From assembly GCA_048360435.1 (NCBI GenBank), contig DBGCOP010000002.1, forward strand, positions 62,001 through 126,000: DNA of 64,000 bases, in the 5' to 3' direction. Below the pieces are notes generated by a model. The model saw nothing but the letters and a program-made list of their open reading frames with translations, was not told the DNA's origin and made no database searches. This document shows, in pieces, positions 50,548-60,177 of the stretch (positions within the stretch are counted from its first letter, which is position 1; every line of letters begins with the position of its first letter). The DNA is from Limenecus sp048360435 (GTDB taxonomy: Bacteria; Cyanobacteriota; Vampirovibrionia; Gastranaerophilales; Gastranaerophilaceae). The translations under genes were made by a program, and so were the position numbers.

Positions 50548-51687
50548 ATGGCAAATATGGAATTTACAATTGAAAAAGAATCACTGCTTACAAATTTAAA
50601 AATTGTTGAGAAAACAACAGTAGCCAGAGGCATTCAGCCTGTACTGTCAAATATATTAATCAATGCAACTTCTGACAATTTTATAACATTTTCTGCAACA
50701 GATTTAGATATAAATATTGTGTCAAAAACAATTGCTTCTGTCCAAACTCCCGGAAAAATTACACTTCCCGCAAAAAAACTTTCCGAAATTGTTTCAAAAT
50801 TAAGCAATAAACCGGTCGTTTTTTCATTAAATGAAGAAACGAATATTGTAAATATAATTTGCGGAAATTCTAAATTTGAATTGATCGGCATTAGCGCAGA
50901 TGAATTTCCTGCAACTATCTCAGAGGAAGAATTGTCAGACAAAGAATGTGTTGAAATTGATTTGAATCCTTTTATAAAATCAATAAAATATACAGCTTTT
51001 TCTGCTGCCAATTATGAAAACAGAAATATTATCAGCGGTGTTTTCTGTTCTATTTCCAAAGAAAATATTGAAATGGCTGCTACTGATGGAAACAGATTAA
51101 CAAGAATTGTTGAAAAAATTACAAATGAAAAAGATACAAATATAAGCTGTGTTATTCCTTCAAAAACTCTTCAGGAATTTTTGAGAATAGCTTCACTTTT
51201 GAAAGACTCCAATGATGAAAAACTCTGTTTGTTAATCGAGAAAACAAGAATTATCTTCAAAACTTCTTCAATGATTATGACATCACGTCTTTTAGAGGGT
51301 GAATATCCTCCTTACAAACAGTTGATACCCCAATCTTGTGAAAAAAATGCCGTTGTTGACAGAGAAGAGATGATTTCAGCTCTTGAAAGAGTAGCTGTAA
51401 TGGTTAATGAAAGAACAAATATTGTTAAATTTATTTTTGGTGAAAACACACTGTTTTTAAAAGCTGATACTCCTGATTCAGGTCTTGGCGAAGATTCAAT
51501 TTCAGCCGAATATACTGATGAAGAATTGACAATTGCTTTTAATTACAGATATGTTCTGGATTCTTTGAAAATTATGGAATCAGAAAAGGTTAAAATTGGT
51601 CTTGGCGGAAGTCTTTCCGCTACATTATTCAGACCTGACAGTGAAGATGATTATCTCTGTTTGATAATGCCGATACAAATTAGATAA
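50548..51687 (+). CDS. dnaN: DNA polymerase III beta subunit (sliding clamp)
   Basis: A 379-aa clamp subunit with three similar domains: MEFTIEKESLLTNLKIVEKTTVARGIQPVLSNILI, TYTAFSAANYENRNIISGVFCSI-type middle domain, and MSARLLEGEYPPYKQLIPQ-like TSRLLEGEYPPYKQLIPQ, ending LCLIMPIQIR. It tethers polymerase to DNA. GGAG lies 13 nt upstream of the ATG, slightly long. It is directly next to the origin-like region and followed 12 nt later by thrB. Confidence 0.96.
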   Translation: MANMEFTIEKESLLTNLKIVEKTTVARGIQPVLSNILINATSDNFITFSATDLDINIVSKTIASVQTPGKITLPAKKLSEIVSKLSNKPVVFSLNEETNIVNIICGNSKFELIGISADEFPATISEEELSDKECVEIDLNPFIKSIKYTAFSAANYENRNIISGVFCSISKENIEMAATDGNRLTRIVEKITNEKDTNISCVIPSKTLQEFLRIASLLKDSNDEKLCLLIEKTRIIFKTSSMIMTSRLLEGEYPPYKQLIPQSCEKNAVVDREEMISALERVAVMVNERTNIVKFIFGENTLFLKADTPDSGLGEDSISAEYTDEELTIAFNYRYVLDSLKIMESEKVKIGLGGSLSATLFRPDSEDDYLCLIMPIQIR

Positions 51688-51699
51688 AGATAGGATATT

Positions 51700-52629
51700 A
51701 TGAAAGTTAGTGTAAAAGTGCCTGCTACGACAGCAAATTTGGGACCAGGTTTTGATTCTTTTGGTTTGGCTCTTCCGATATTTAATACAATTACTGTGGA
51801 AGAAACAATTATGCCTGGAACAGGTATAGAAATAAATATCATAGATGAAACAAATGAGCAGGATATTATCTCAATTCCTACTGACGAGAATAATATTGTT
51901 TATAAAGCCATTGAACTTTTGTACAATTCAATAGGTCAGTCTCCAAGTGAGTTAAAAATTACAATAAAGACACAGATTCCGATAGCACGAGGTCTTGGCA
52001 GTTCAGCTTCTGTTATTGTTGGAGGTTTGATTGCTGCAAATGAACTTTTGGGAAAACCTGCCGATGAGGCTGCTCTTTTATCAATTGCAACAGAAATAGA
52101 AAATCATCCTGATAATATTACACCGGCTCTTGTTGGAGGTTTTGTTGTTTCATCTCTTGAAGAAGACGGCAGTGTTATTTATTCAAAAATGAATTGGCCA
52201 AAAGACTGGAATATAACAGTTTGTATTCCAGATTATGAACTTTCTACAAGCATTGCTCGTTCTGTTTTGCCTCAGGAAGTACCAATGAAGGATGCTATAT
52301 TTAATTTGAAACATGCGGCTATGCTTGTTCAGGCAGTTAATTCACATGATGAAAAACTAATGAAAGCAGCTCTTGACGATAGGCTCCACCAGCAATACAG
52401 GGAAAAGCTTATTCCCGGTTTGAAAGAAATAAAAGATGCTCTTAAACATGAAGAAAATGTTATGGGTGTCGTTATAAGCGGTGCAGGTCCTTCTATACTG
52501 GTTATTTCTCATGGAAATAATTTGGATAAAATAAGAGAAACAGTTTCGAATGTATGGTTGGATTTGAATGTAAAATCAAAAATCCTCACTCTTCAAGTTG
52601 AAGAAAATGGTGCTCAAATAGAAGAGTAA
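51700..52629 (+). CDS. thrB: Homoserine kinase
   Basis: A 309-aa GHMP kinase that phosphorylates homoserine in threonine synthesis. Seen: VPATTANLGPGFDSFGLAL, the ATP loop PIARGLGSSASVIVGGLIAANELL, ENHPDNITPALVGGF and the C-terminal GVVISGAGPSILVIS. No thrA or thrC adjacent. SD AGGA. It is probably co-transcribed with dnaN. Confidence 0.95.
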   Translation: MKVSVKVPATTANLGPGFDSFGLALPIFNTITVEETIMPGTGIEINIIDETNEQDIISIPTDENNIVYKAIELLYNSIGQSPSELKITIKTQIPIARGLGSSASVIVGGLIAANELLGKPADEAALLSIATEIENHPDNITPALVGGFVVSSLEEDGSVIYSKMNWPKDWNITVCIPDYELSTSIARSVLPQEVPMKDAIFNLKHAAMLVQAVNSHDEKLMKAALDDRLHQQYREKLIPGLKEIKDALKHEENVMGVVISGAGPSILVISHGNNLDKIRETVSNVWLDLNVKSKILTLQVEENGAQIEE

Positions 52630-52706
52630 TTTTTGTATCTGAATTTATTTTTCCTACTTTTGAATCATTGCAAAAATTTATGTTTGTATAAAAATGATTA
52701 AAAATG

Positions 52707-52745
52707 TATAATAATTATGAATTTTATATGTAAAGGTGGGAAAGA
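52707..52745 (+). promoter_or_regulatory. atpD promoter region
   Basis: TATAAT (52707-52712) with a weak TTGTAT -35 17 bp upstream; the SD AAGGTGGG precedes the atpD ATG. Confidence 0.5.
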
Positions 52746-54155
52746 ATGACTGTATTAACAGAAAATGAGGGTTTAATTACTCAGATTATCGGCCCGGTAA
52801 TCGACGTTGAGTTTCAAGCAGGACAACTACCTGAAATTTATGACGCCTTAGAGATTTATACACAAGACGGAAGCAAAACCGTTGCAGAAGTTCAACAGCT
52901 TCTTGGTGAAAACAAAGTTCGCTCTGTTGCTATGTCTTCAACTGACGGTTTGCAAAGAGGTATGAAAGCTATAAATACAAAAGCTCCTATTTCTATTCCC
53001 GTGGGTAAAGAAACTCTGGGAAGAATTTTGAACGTATTAGGCGAACCTGTTGATGAAATGGGACCTGTTAATACAGAAAATCGTCTTCCTATCCACAGAC
53101 CTTCACCAAAATTGGTTGATCAAAATACTAATGTTGAAATTTTTGAAACAGGTATCAAAGCCATTGACCTTTTACAGCCATACCAAAAAGGTGGAAAAAT
53201 CGGTTTGTTTGGCGGTGCCGGTGTAGGTAAAACCGTTTTGATTATGGAACTTATTCACAATATTGCGCAAGAACACTCAGGCGTATCTGTGTTTGGTGGT
53301 GTTGGTGAAAGAACCCGTGAAGGTAACGACCTTTGGAATGAAATGAAGGAATCAGGCGTACTTGATAAAGTAGCTTTGATTTACGGTCAGATGAACGAAC
53401 CGCCGGGAGCCAGAATGAGAGTAGGTCTTTCTGCATTGACTGCTGCGGAATATTTCCGTGATTTTTCTAAACAAGACGTATTGTTGTTCATTGATAACAT
53501 TTTCAGATTTGTACAGGCAGGTTCTGAGGTTTCTTCACTTCTTGGACGTATGCCTTCAGCTGTTGGTTATCAACCGACACTTTCTACTGAAATCGGTGAG
53601 TTACAGGAACGTATTACATCTACAAAAGACGGTTCAATTACATCTGTTCAGGCAATTTATGTACCTGCTGATGACTTGACTGACCCTGCTCCTGCTACAA
53701 CATTCTCTCACCTTGATGCTTCAACAGTACTTTCTAGACAGATTGCATCTCTCGGTATTTATCCTGCTGTTGATCCTCTTGCTTCAAGCTCAAGAGTACT
53801 TGATCCTGTAATTATTGGTGAGGAACATTATTCTGTTGCAAGACAGGTTCTTGAGGTTCTTCAAAAATATAAAGATTTGCAAGATATTATTGCAATTCTC
53901 GGTATGGATGAATTGTCAGAAGAAGATAAGGAAACAGTTAACAGAGCCAGAAAAATTCAAAAATTCCTGTCTCAACCATTCTTTGTTGCTGAACAGTTCT
54001 CTGGTATTGCAGGTAAATATGTTAAACTGGAAGATTCTATAAAAGGCTTCAAAGAAATTCTTGAAGGTAAACATGACGATATTCCGGAACAAGCTTTTTA
54101 TATGGTCGGTACTATTGAAGAAGCTGTTGCGAAAGCTGAAAGTATGAAGGCTTAA
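52746..54155 (+). CDS. atpD: ATP synthase F1 beta subunit
   Basis: A 469-aa catalytic subunit. Walker A is GGAGVGKTVLIMELIHN, then GVGERTREGNDLW, the catalytic Glu in ALIYGQMNEPPGARMRV, Walker B VLLFIDNIFRF, and the DELSEEDK signature (GMDELSEEDKETV). Length is standard. It pairs only with atpC; the remaining F0F1 genes are elsewhere, as in cyanobacteria and chloroplasts, where beta and epsilon form a separate operon. Confidence 0.98.
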   Translation: MTVLTENEGLITQIIGPVIDVEFQAGQLPEIYDALEIYTQDGSKTVAEVQQLLGENKVRSVAMSSTDGLQRGMKAINTKAPISIPVGKETLGRILNVLGEPVDEMGPVNTENRLPIHRPSPKLVDQNTNVEIFETGIKAIDLLQPYQKGGKIGLFGGAGVGKTVLIMELIHNIAQEHSGVSVFGGVGERTREGNDLWNEMKESGVLDKVALIYGQMNEPPGARMRVGLSALTAAEYFRDFSKQDVLLFIDNIFRFVQAGSEVSSLLGRMPSAVGYQPTLSTEIGELQERITSTKDGSITSVQAIYVPADDLTDPAPATTFSHLDASTVLSRQIASLGIYPAVDPLASSSRVLDPVIIGEEHYSVARQVLEVLQKYKDLQDIIAILGMDELSEEDKETVNRARKIQKFLSQPFFVAEQFSGIAGKYVKLEDSIKGFKEILEGKHDDIPEQAFYMVGTIEEAVAKAESMKA

Positions 54156-54159
54156 AAAT

Positions 54160-54570
54160 ATGTCAAAAAAAATAAACTTAAAAATTATTACCCATGAAAA
54201 AGAAGTCTTTAATGAAGATGTAGATGCTGTTTATTCAAAAAGCATTGAGGGTGAATTTGGTATTTTGCCTGATCACCAGCCTTTTATGGGTGCACTGGAT
54301 ATTGGTGTAACTAAAGTTGAAAAAGACGGCAAATTTGAGTTTATTTCTACAATGGGCGGAATTTTTCAATTTAAAAATAATGAAGCAATAATTCTTACGG
54401 ATCTTGCTGAAAAAGGTTGTGATATTGATGTTACACGTGCAAAATCAGCCAAAGAAAGAGCTGAAGCAAGAATAGGCTCCCATGAAGTTGAAATTGACAA
54501 TGCACGTGCTCAGGTCGCACTGGCTAAAGCAATGGCAAGACTAAAAGCTGCCGGACAGCACAAACAATAA
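54160..54570 (+). CDS. atpC: ATP synthase F1 epsilon subunit
   Basis: A 136-aa rotor subunit. The N-terminal beta-sandwich has YSKSIEGEFGILPDHQPFMGALDIG and FISTMGGIFQFKNNEAIILTD; the C-terminal two-helix inhibitory domain has RAKSAKERAEARI and ARAQVALAKAMARLKAAG. It begins 4 nt after atpD and is followed by a terminator, defining a two-gene operon. Confidence 0.95.
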   Translation: MSKKINLKIITHEKEVFNEDVDAVYSKSIEGEFGILPDHQPFMGALDIGVTKVEKDGKFEFISTMGGIFQFKNNEAIILTDLAEKGCDIDVTRAKSAKERAEARIGSHEVEIDNARAQVALAKAMARLKAAGQHKQ

Positions 54571-54585
54571 AATAAAAATAAAATA

Positions 54586-54626
54586 AAACGGCTCTTTGAT
54601 TTGAATAAAGGGTCGTTTTTTTTATA
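54586..54626 (+). terminator. Terminator of atpD-atpC
   Basis: AAACGGCTCTTT (54586-54597) / AAAGGGTCGTTT (54607-54618), 12 bp with two G-T pairs, followed by TTTTT. Confidence 0.9.
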
Positions 54627-54673
54627 TTGCAAAATATGCTATAATCAACCTGTACACAAAACAGGATATATTT

Positions 54674-55528
54674 ATGACACAGGTAAAATTTACAAAGATG
54701 CAAGGTGCAGGTAATGATTTCATTTTAATGGAATTTGATGAATATAAAAAAATTGAGAAAAAATTTCCTGATATAGCAAAATTTCTGTGTGACAGACATT
54801 TTGGAATAGGTGCAGACGGAATTTTTATTCCTGTTGAAAATCCTTCCACTTATTCTGACTTGGGTTGGCTTTTTTATCAGGCTGACGGCTCTACTGCGCA
54901 AATGTGCGGAAATGGAATGAGATGTTTTGCCAGATTCTGTTTTGATAAAAAAATCATTAATAAAAGAAAATTCTCTGTTGAAACTCTTGCAGGTAAAATC
55001 GTTCCTGAAGTTATGGAGGATTTAAGAGTAAGGGTCAATATGGGCAAACCGATACTTGAACCAGAAAAAATCCCATTTAAAGGTAGTAAAAATTTGAATT
55101 ATCCTCTTTGGGATGGAATGAAAAAGTTTGTTGTGAATGCTGTAAGCATGGGTAATCCTCATTGCGTAATTTTTGCCAAAGAAGATGAAGATATTAATAA
55201 ATTGGCAAAAAAATATGGTGATTTTATTGAGCATGACGCACTTTTTCCTGAAAAGACCAATGTTGAATTTGTTAAAGTAAAATCAAAAGAAGAAATAGAT
55301 GTTGCTGTTTGGGAAAGAGGCTGCGGAATTACTCTTGCTTGCGGAACCGGTGCTTGTGCAAGTGTTGTGGCTTCTGTTTTGAACGGACTTTGTGACAACA
55401 GGGTAAAAGTTAACCTTCCCGGCGGTGCTCTTACAATTGAATGGGCGGGTAATTCACAAAACACTGATTTTGATGTATTCATGACCGGTGAAGCAAAATA
55501 TGTTTTTGAAGGAACTATAAACGTATAG
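54674..55528 (+). CDS. dapF: Diaminopimelate epimerase
   Basis: A 284-aa enzyme converting LL- to meso-diaminopimelate for lysine and peptidoglycan. The two catalytic cysteines are in GNGMRCFARF and LACGTGACAS. The start TKMQGAGNDFILMEFD and the end of domain 1 (FGIGADGIF) are typical. The SD AGGAT precedes the ATG; TATAAT at 54640 could be its promoter. Its last base is the first base of the next gene's GTG. Confidence 0.96.
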   Translation: MTQVKFTKMQGAGNDFILMEFDEYKKIEKKFPDIAKFLCDRHFGIGADGIFIPVENPSTYSDLGWLFYQADGSTAQMCGNGMRCFARFCFDKKIINKRKFSVETLAGKIVPEVMEDLRVRVNMGKPILEPEKIPFKGSKNLNYPLWDGMKKFVVNAVSMGNPHCVIFAKEDEDINKLAKKYGDFIEHDALFPEKTNVEFVKVKSKEEIDVAVWERGCGITLACGTGACASVVASVLNGLCDNRVKVNLPGGALTIEWAGNSQNTDFDVFMTGEAKYVFEGTINV

Positions 55529-56493
55529 TGTCAAATATTCTTGAAGTAAAAGACTTAAATTTGGGTTTTAATCTTTCTGACGGTTATAGACAGGCTATTT
55601 ATAATGTGAATTTTGAACTAAAAAAAGGTGAAATGCTTGCTGTTGTCGGAGAATCAGGCTGCGGAAAAACTATTTCAACAATGTCAATATTACAGCTTTT
55701 GCCTGAAACAGCTGTAATAAAAAGCGGTAAAATCTTTTTTAAAGGTGAAGACCTTCTTAGTTTCAATCAGAAACAAATGCAGAAAATCAGAGGAAAAAAG
55801 ATAGCACTGATTCCTCAAGATCCAATGACGTCTTTAAATCCACTTTATACAATAGGTAATCAGCTTGTTGAAGTTATTGAACTTCATCAGGGATTAAAAG
55901 GAAAAAATGCCTTTGAAAGAGCTGTTGAAGCTTTAGAAAAAGTTAAGATTCCTGATGCTTCAGAAAAAATGAAATCATATCCCCATGAGTTTTCCGGCGG
56001 TATGAAGCAAAGAGTTATTATAGCAATGGCTCTGGCATGTAATGCCGAAATAATTATTGCGGATGAACCTACAACTGCTCTTGATGTTACTGTCCAGGCA
56101 CAAATAATGGAGATTTTAAAAGAAATAAAAGAAAAATTTGATATTTCTATAATTCTTATAACCCATGACCTTGGAGTAGTGGCTGAAAATGCTGACAAAA
56201 TTGCTGTAATGTACTCGGGACGTGTTGTTGAATATGCCTCAAAAGATGAATTGTTGAACAACCCGAAACATCCTTATACAAAAGCATTGTTAAATGTTAT
56301 TCTTGATATAAACTCTAAAAAGGTAGAAACAATCGAGGGTCAGCCTCCTTCTATAATGGATGATATTTCCGGTTGCCCGTTCCATCTGAGATGCAAACAT
56401 TGTATGGAAATATGCACACAAAATGAACCTGTATTGCAAGAGATTGTACCTGACCATACAACTGCTTGCTGGTTATATAAAACTTTGTTGTAA
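55528..56493 (+). CDS. Peptide/nickel-type ABC transporter ATP-binding protein (DppD/OppD-like)
   Basis: A 321-aa ATPase. Walker A GESGCGKTISTMS, Q-loop ALIPQDPMTSLNPLYTIG, signature HEFSGGMKQRVIIAMALAC, Walker B IIIADEPTTALDVTVQ and His-loop LITHDLG are intact. The C-terminal oligopeptide-ABC extension has the Cys cluster CPFHLRCKHCMEIC. GTG start shares one base with the dapF stop (TAGTG). No permease, binding protein or second ATPase is next to it, so the transporter is split across the genome. Confidence 0.93.
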   Translation: MSNILEVKDLNLGFNLSDGYRQAIYNVNFELKKGEMLAVVGESGCGKTISTMSILQLLPETAVIKSGKIFFKGEDLLSFNQKQMQKIRGKKIALIPQDPMTSLNPLYTIGNQLVEVIELHQGLKGKNAFERAVEALEKVKIPDASEKMKSYPHEFSGGMKQRVIIAMALACNAEIIIADEPTTALDVTVQAQIMEILKEIKEKFDISIILITHDLGVVAENADKIAVMYSGRVVEYASKDELLNNPKHPYTKALLNVILDINSKKVETIEGQPPSIMDDISGCPFHLRCKHCMEICTQNEPVLQEIVPDHTTACWLYKTLL

Positions 56494-56544
56494 ATATTTT
56501 TTTATTTGTGAAATAATATTGTTCTCAGTACAAGGATTTTTACA

Positions 56545-57252
56545 ATGGCTATCACAAGTATTATTCGCAACTTAAGCCCCAAAGTTGCAAAATCGTTTTT
56601 AAACAAAAAGTTTCTTACAAGAGAATTAAAACCAACAGAAAAGATAAATATCGATGTTACTAATTTGCATACATGTATAGAAAAAATAACATATGCAACT
56701 CCAGATATAGATACAGCGCAAGTATTATCTACAAAAGGTGTACTTGCAGCAAAAAATAAAGAATATGATGTTATGTATAACGAAATTCATTATCCAAATT
56801 ATATTGGGCTGTATTCTATACACCCCAAAGAGGAGTTTGTGTTTAATCGAAAATTTTTGAAGAACAATAAAGTTGTTAAATATGTTCATGAAGCTAGACA
56901 TGTTAACGGTTCTTATTCTTATAGTGAAGCAACAAAGAATGGTAATACAATAACAGAATATATTAAAGCAAAAGAGTCTGTAAATGGTAAAGTTACAGAA
57001 AAAATAGTAAAAACATATTTTGCAGATAAAGATTTCTCACTCGTCACAGAACTTTATGATAAAAATAAAAAATTGTTAGAAACTCACACTAGAATATTGG
57101 AAGATTCTAATCATGATTATTGGCATGAAAATGTAACCTTCATTGTAAGTAAACCAAATAAAATTGAAAGTAAAATTGAGACAGCTTCTTTTGCCAAGTA
57201 TAAATTTGGAAGCTTGACAGACTTTTCAAATTTTTACAATGAAGGTATATAA
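56545..57252 (+). CDS. Hypothetical protein (235 aa)
   Basis: A 235-aa soluble-looking protein starting MAITSIIRNLSPKVAKSFLN. The middle is rich in alternating charged and Tyr residues (HEARHVNGSYSYSEATKNGN; then KESVNGKVTEKIVKTYFADKD), suggesting a beta-rich repeat. The C-terminus is YKFGSLTDFSNFYNEGI. Codon use (more T-rich, with rare forms such as ATA/CGC mixed) looks a little different from its neighbours. AAGGA precedes the ATG. No family recognised; it may be lineage-specific. Confidence 0.65.
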   Translation: MAITSIIRNLSPKVAKSFLNKKFLTRELKPTEKINIDVTNLHTCIEKITYATPDIDTAQVLSTKGVLAAKNKEYDVMYNEIHYPNYIGLYSIHPKEEFVFNRKFLKNNKVVKYVHEARHVNGSYSYSEATKNGNTITEYIKAKESVNGKVTEKIVKTYFADKDFSLVTELYDKNKKLLETHTRILEDSNHDYWHENVTFIVSKPNKIESKIETASFAKYKFGSLTDFSNFYNEGI

Positions 57253-57365
57253 ATTATTGTTTGTGTATTCCTTAAAAATATGCTAGTCTAGAACTGTGTA
57301 AAATTAATGGTTTCATGAAAAAATAAAAAACACGATATACTCAGTTTATTAAAAGGAGACAAACT

Positions 57366-60044
57366 ATGACAGAAAAACGAGTATGGTTATTTGAAGAAGG
57401 CGATGCATCTATGCGAAATCTTCTTGGCGGTAAAGGTGCAAACCTTGCTGAAATGACTAATTTGGGGCTTCCGGTTCCTCCGGGTTTAACAATCACAACA
57501 GAAACATGTATGGATTATATAAACCACGGCAACAAAATGCCTGCCGGTGTTATGGATGAAGTTAAAGAAGCATTGAAAAAAGTAGAAGAAAAAGCAGGGA
57601 AAAAATTCGGTGATAGCGAAAATCCTCTTCTTGTTTCAGTACGTTCGGGTGCAAGACTTTCAATGCCCGGTATGATGGAAACCATCCTTAACCTCGGTAT
57701 GAACGATCAAACTGTTGAAGGTATGATTAAACTTACTAATAACCCGAGATTCTGTTATGATTCATACAGACGTTTCTTAACAATGTTCGGCTCTGTTGCG
57801 TGGGACATTGAAAGAATGAAGTTTGAAGAATACATTGATAAAATTAAAAAAGAAAAAGGTTACAAACTTGATGTTGAACTTTCTGCCGATGATTGGAAAT
57901 CTTTGATTGAACCTTATAAAGCTCTTATCAAAGCTGAAACAGGTAAAGATTTTCCTCAAGATCCTTATGTTCAACTTGAAGAAGCGATTGAAGCAGTATT
58001 TCGTTCTTGGAATATTCCCCGTGCAGTTGCTTACAGAAATCATTACAAAATTGACCACAATTATGGTACAGCCGTAAACGTTCAAACAATGGTATTCGGT
58101 AATATGGGTGACGATTGTGCAACAGGTGTATCTTTCACAAGAAACCCTTCCACCGGTGAAAACAAATTTTACGGTGAATATTTGACAAATGCACAGGGTG
58201 AAGACGTTGTTGCAGGTATCAGAACACCACATCCTATTGCTGATTTGGAAAGAGAAATGCCTGAGCAGTATAAACAATACGTTGATATTGCCAAAAAACT
58301 TGAAGAAGGCTACAAAGATGTTCAGGATATGGAATTTACTATTGAAAGAGGTAAACTCTATATTCTTCAAACCAGAAACGGTAAAAGAACTGCAAAAGCC
58401 TCTGTAAGAATTGCCGTAGAAATGGCAGAAGAAGGTATTATTGACAAGGAAAGAGCAATAGAGCTTGTTGATCCGAACCAGCTTTATCAAGTTCTTTTAC
58501 CTGATTTTGATCCTTCTGCAAAAAAAGATGCTCACAAGATTGCACAGGGTCTTGCTGCATCTCCTGGTGCTGCTGTCGGTAAAATTGTATTTGATACTGA
58601 AGAAGCAGCAGAAAGAGGCAAAAACGGCGAAAAAGTTATTCTCGTACGTTTGGAAACATGTCCTGATGATATTCACGGTATGATTGCTTCTCAAGGTGTA
58701 TTAACACTCAGAGGAGGTATGACATCTCACGCAGCGGTTGTTGCTAAAGGCATGGGTAAACCTTGTGTTGCAGGTTGTGAAGATTTAAAAATCGACCTCA
58801 AAAACGGTACATTAACTGACGGAAGCGGAAAAGTATACCACGAAAACGATATTATTTCGCTTGACGGCGGTACAGGTGAAGTTTTTGAAGGTTCTGTACA
58901 TCTTGTTCCTCCTACGCTCGATGACAACTTCAAAAAACTCTTTGAATGGGTTAATGATGTTAAACTGTTGAGTGTTAGGGCTAATGCTGATACTCCGCAG
59001 GATGTTGCAAAAGCATTGGAAATGGGTGCAGAAGGTGTTGGTCTTTGCAGAACAGAGCACATGTTTATGGATCCGACAAGACTGCCTTGGGTTCAAAAAA
59101 TGATTATTGCAGAAACAACAGAACAAAGAAAAGAAGCTTTGAGTCATTTGCTTCCAATGCAATATCAAGACTTTTATGAAATGTTCAAGGCTCTTGGCGA
59201 TAAACCTATGACAATCCGTCTTTTAGACCCGCCGCTTCATGAATTCTTGCCTTCTAAAGAAGAACTGATTGCGACTGTTGCAACCAAAAAAGCATTGAAT
59301 CAAGATTATGCAAAAGACGAAGAGATGCTTCATCTTGTTGAAAAAATGTCAGAATCAAATCCGATGATGGGCTTAAGAGGATGTCGTCTGGGTCTTACAT
59401 TCCCTGAAATTAATGAAATGCAGGTCAGAGCAATTTTCTTAGCTGCGTGTGATTTGAAAAAAGAAGGTTTGAATGTAAAACCTGAGGTTATGATTCCTCT
59501 TGTCGGTCACGTTAATGAACTTAAAGAAGCTAAAGCAGTTGCAGAGCGTGTAGCTAAAGAGGTTATGGATGAAAAAGGAGTCAGTGTTGATTATATGATT
59601 GGTACGATGATTGAAATTCCTCGTGCTGCACTGACAGCTGACCAAATTGCTGAATATGCTGAATTCTTCTCATTTGGTACAAATGACCTTACACAAATGA
59701 CCTTTGGATATTCAAGAGACGATGCGGAAGGTAAATTCTTACAAAAATATGTAGATAACAAAATTCTTCCGTCTAACCCATTCCAAACTTTGGACCAAGA
59801 AGGTGTAGGTCAGCTGATGAAAATTGCTTTGGACAAAGCATTAACAGTCAAACCTCATCTCAAACGCGGTATCTGCGGCGAACATGGCGGTGATCCTGCT
59901 TCTGTTAAGTTCTGCCATAGAATCGGCTTGAACTATGTATCTTGTTCACCGTTTAGAGTTCCTCAAGCAAGACTTGCAGCTGCTCAAGCGGTAATCGAGT
60001 TCAAACACAGCAAGGAAGAAGTTGGTACATTAGGTTGTAAGTAA
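57366..60044 (+). CDS. ppdK: Pyruvate, phosphate dikinase
   Basis: An 892-aa enzyme interconverting pyruvate, ATP and phosphate with PEP, AMP and pyrophosphate. The ATP-grasp domain has LLGGKGANLAEMTNLGLPVPPGLTI and SVRSGARLSMPGMMETILNLG. The phosphohistidine is in LTLRGGMTSHAAVVAKGMGKPCV near residue 455. The PEP barrel has GVGLCRTEHMF, RLLDPPLHEFLP, GTMIEIPRAAL, FSFGTNDLTQMTFGYSRDD and the catalytic Cys in LKRGICGEHGGDPASV. With pyk also present, it allows pyrophosphate-linked glycolysis or gluconeogenesis, common in anaerobes. SD AAAGGAG. Confidence 0.98.
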   Translation: MTEKRVWLFEEGDASMRNLLGGKGANLAEMTNLGLPVPPGLTITTETCMDYINHGNKMPAGVMDEVKEALKKVEEKAGKKFGDSENPLLVSVRSGARLSMPGMMETILNLGMNDQTVEGMIKLTNNPRFCYDSYRRFLTMFGSVAWDIERMKFEEYIDKIKKEKGYKLDVELSADDWKSLIEPYKALIKAETGKDFPQDPYVQLEEAIEAVFRSWNIPRAVAYRNHYKIDHNYGTAVNVQTMVFGNMGDDCATGVSFTRNPSTGENKFYGEYLTNAQGEDVVAGIRTPHPIADLEREMPEQYKQYVDIAKKLEEGYKDVQDMEFTIERGKLYILQTRNGKRTAKASVRIAVEMAEEGIIDKERAIELVDPNQLYQVLLPDFDPSAKKDAHKIAQGLAASPGAAVGKIVFDTEEAAERGKNGEKVILVRLETCPDDIHGMIASQGVLTLRGGMTSHAAVVAKGMGKPCVAGCEDLKIDLKNGTLTDGSGKVYHENDIISLDGGTGEVFEGSVHLVPPTLDDNFKKLFEWVNDVKLLSVRANADTPQDVAKALEMGAEGVGLCRTEHMFMDPTRLPWVQKMIIAETTEQRKEALSHLLPMQYQDFYEMFKALGDKPMTIRLLDPPLHEFLPSKEELIATVATKKALNQDYAKDEEMLHLVEKMSESNPMMGLRGCRLGLTFPEINEMQVRAIFLAACDLKKEGLNVKPEVMIPLVGHVNELKEAKAVAERVAKEVMDEKGVSVDYMIGTMIEIPRAALTADQIAEYAEFFSFGTNDLTQMTFGYSRDDAEGKFLQKYVDNKILPSNPFQTLDQEGVGQLMKIALDKALTVKPHLKRGICGEHGGDPASVKFCHRIGLNYVSCSPFRVPQARLAAAQAVIEFKHSKEEVGTLGCK

Positions 60045-60067
60045 CCGGCTTTTTACAAAAGTAAAAG

Positions 60068-60092
60068 ACCCCGCTTTTTGCGGGGTTTTTTA
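60068..60092 (+). terminator. Terminator after ppdK
   Basis: ACCCCGC (60068-60074), loop of five T, GCGGGGT (60080-60086), then T6. Confidence 0.95.
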
Positions 60093-60177
60093 TTACTCTT
60101 TTTTCGCTCAAAAGGTTTATTGCGGTAAAACAAAGTTTAATAGTATAATTGTGTGATAAGGGGAGTTTTATTTCAGT

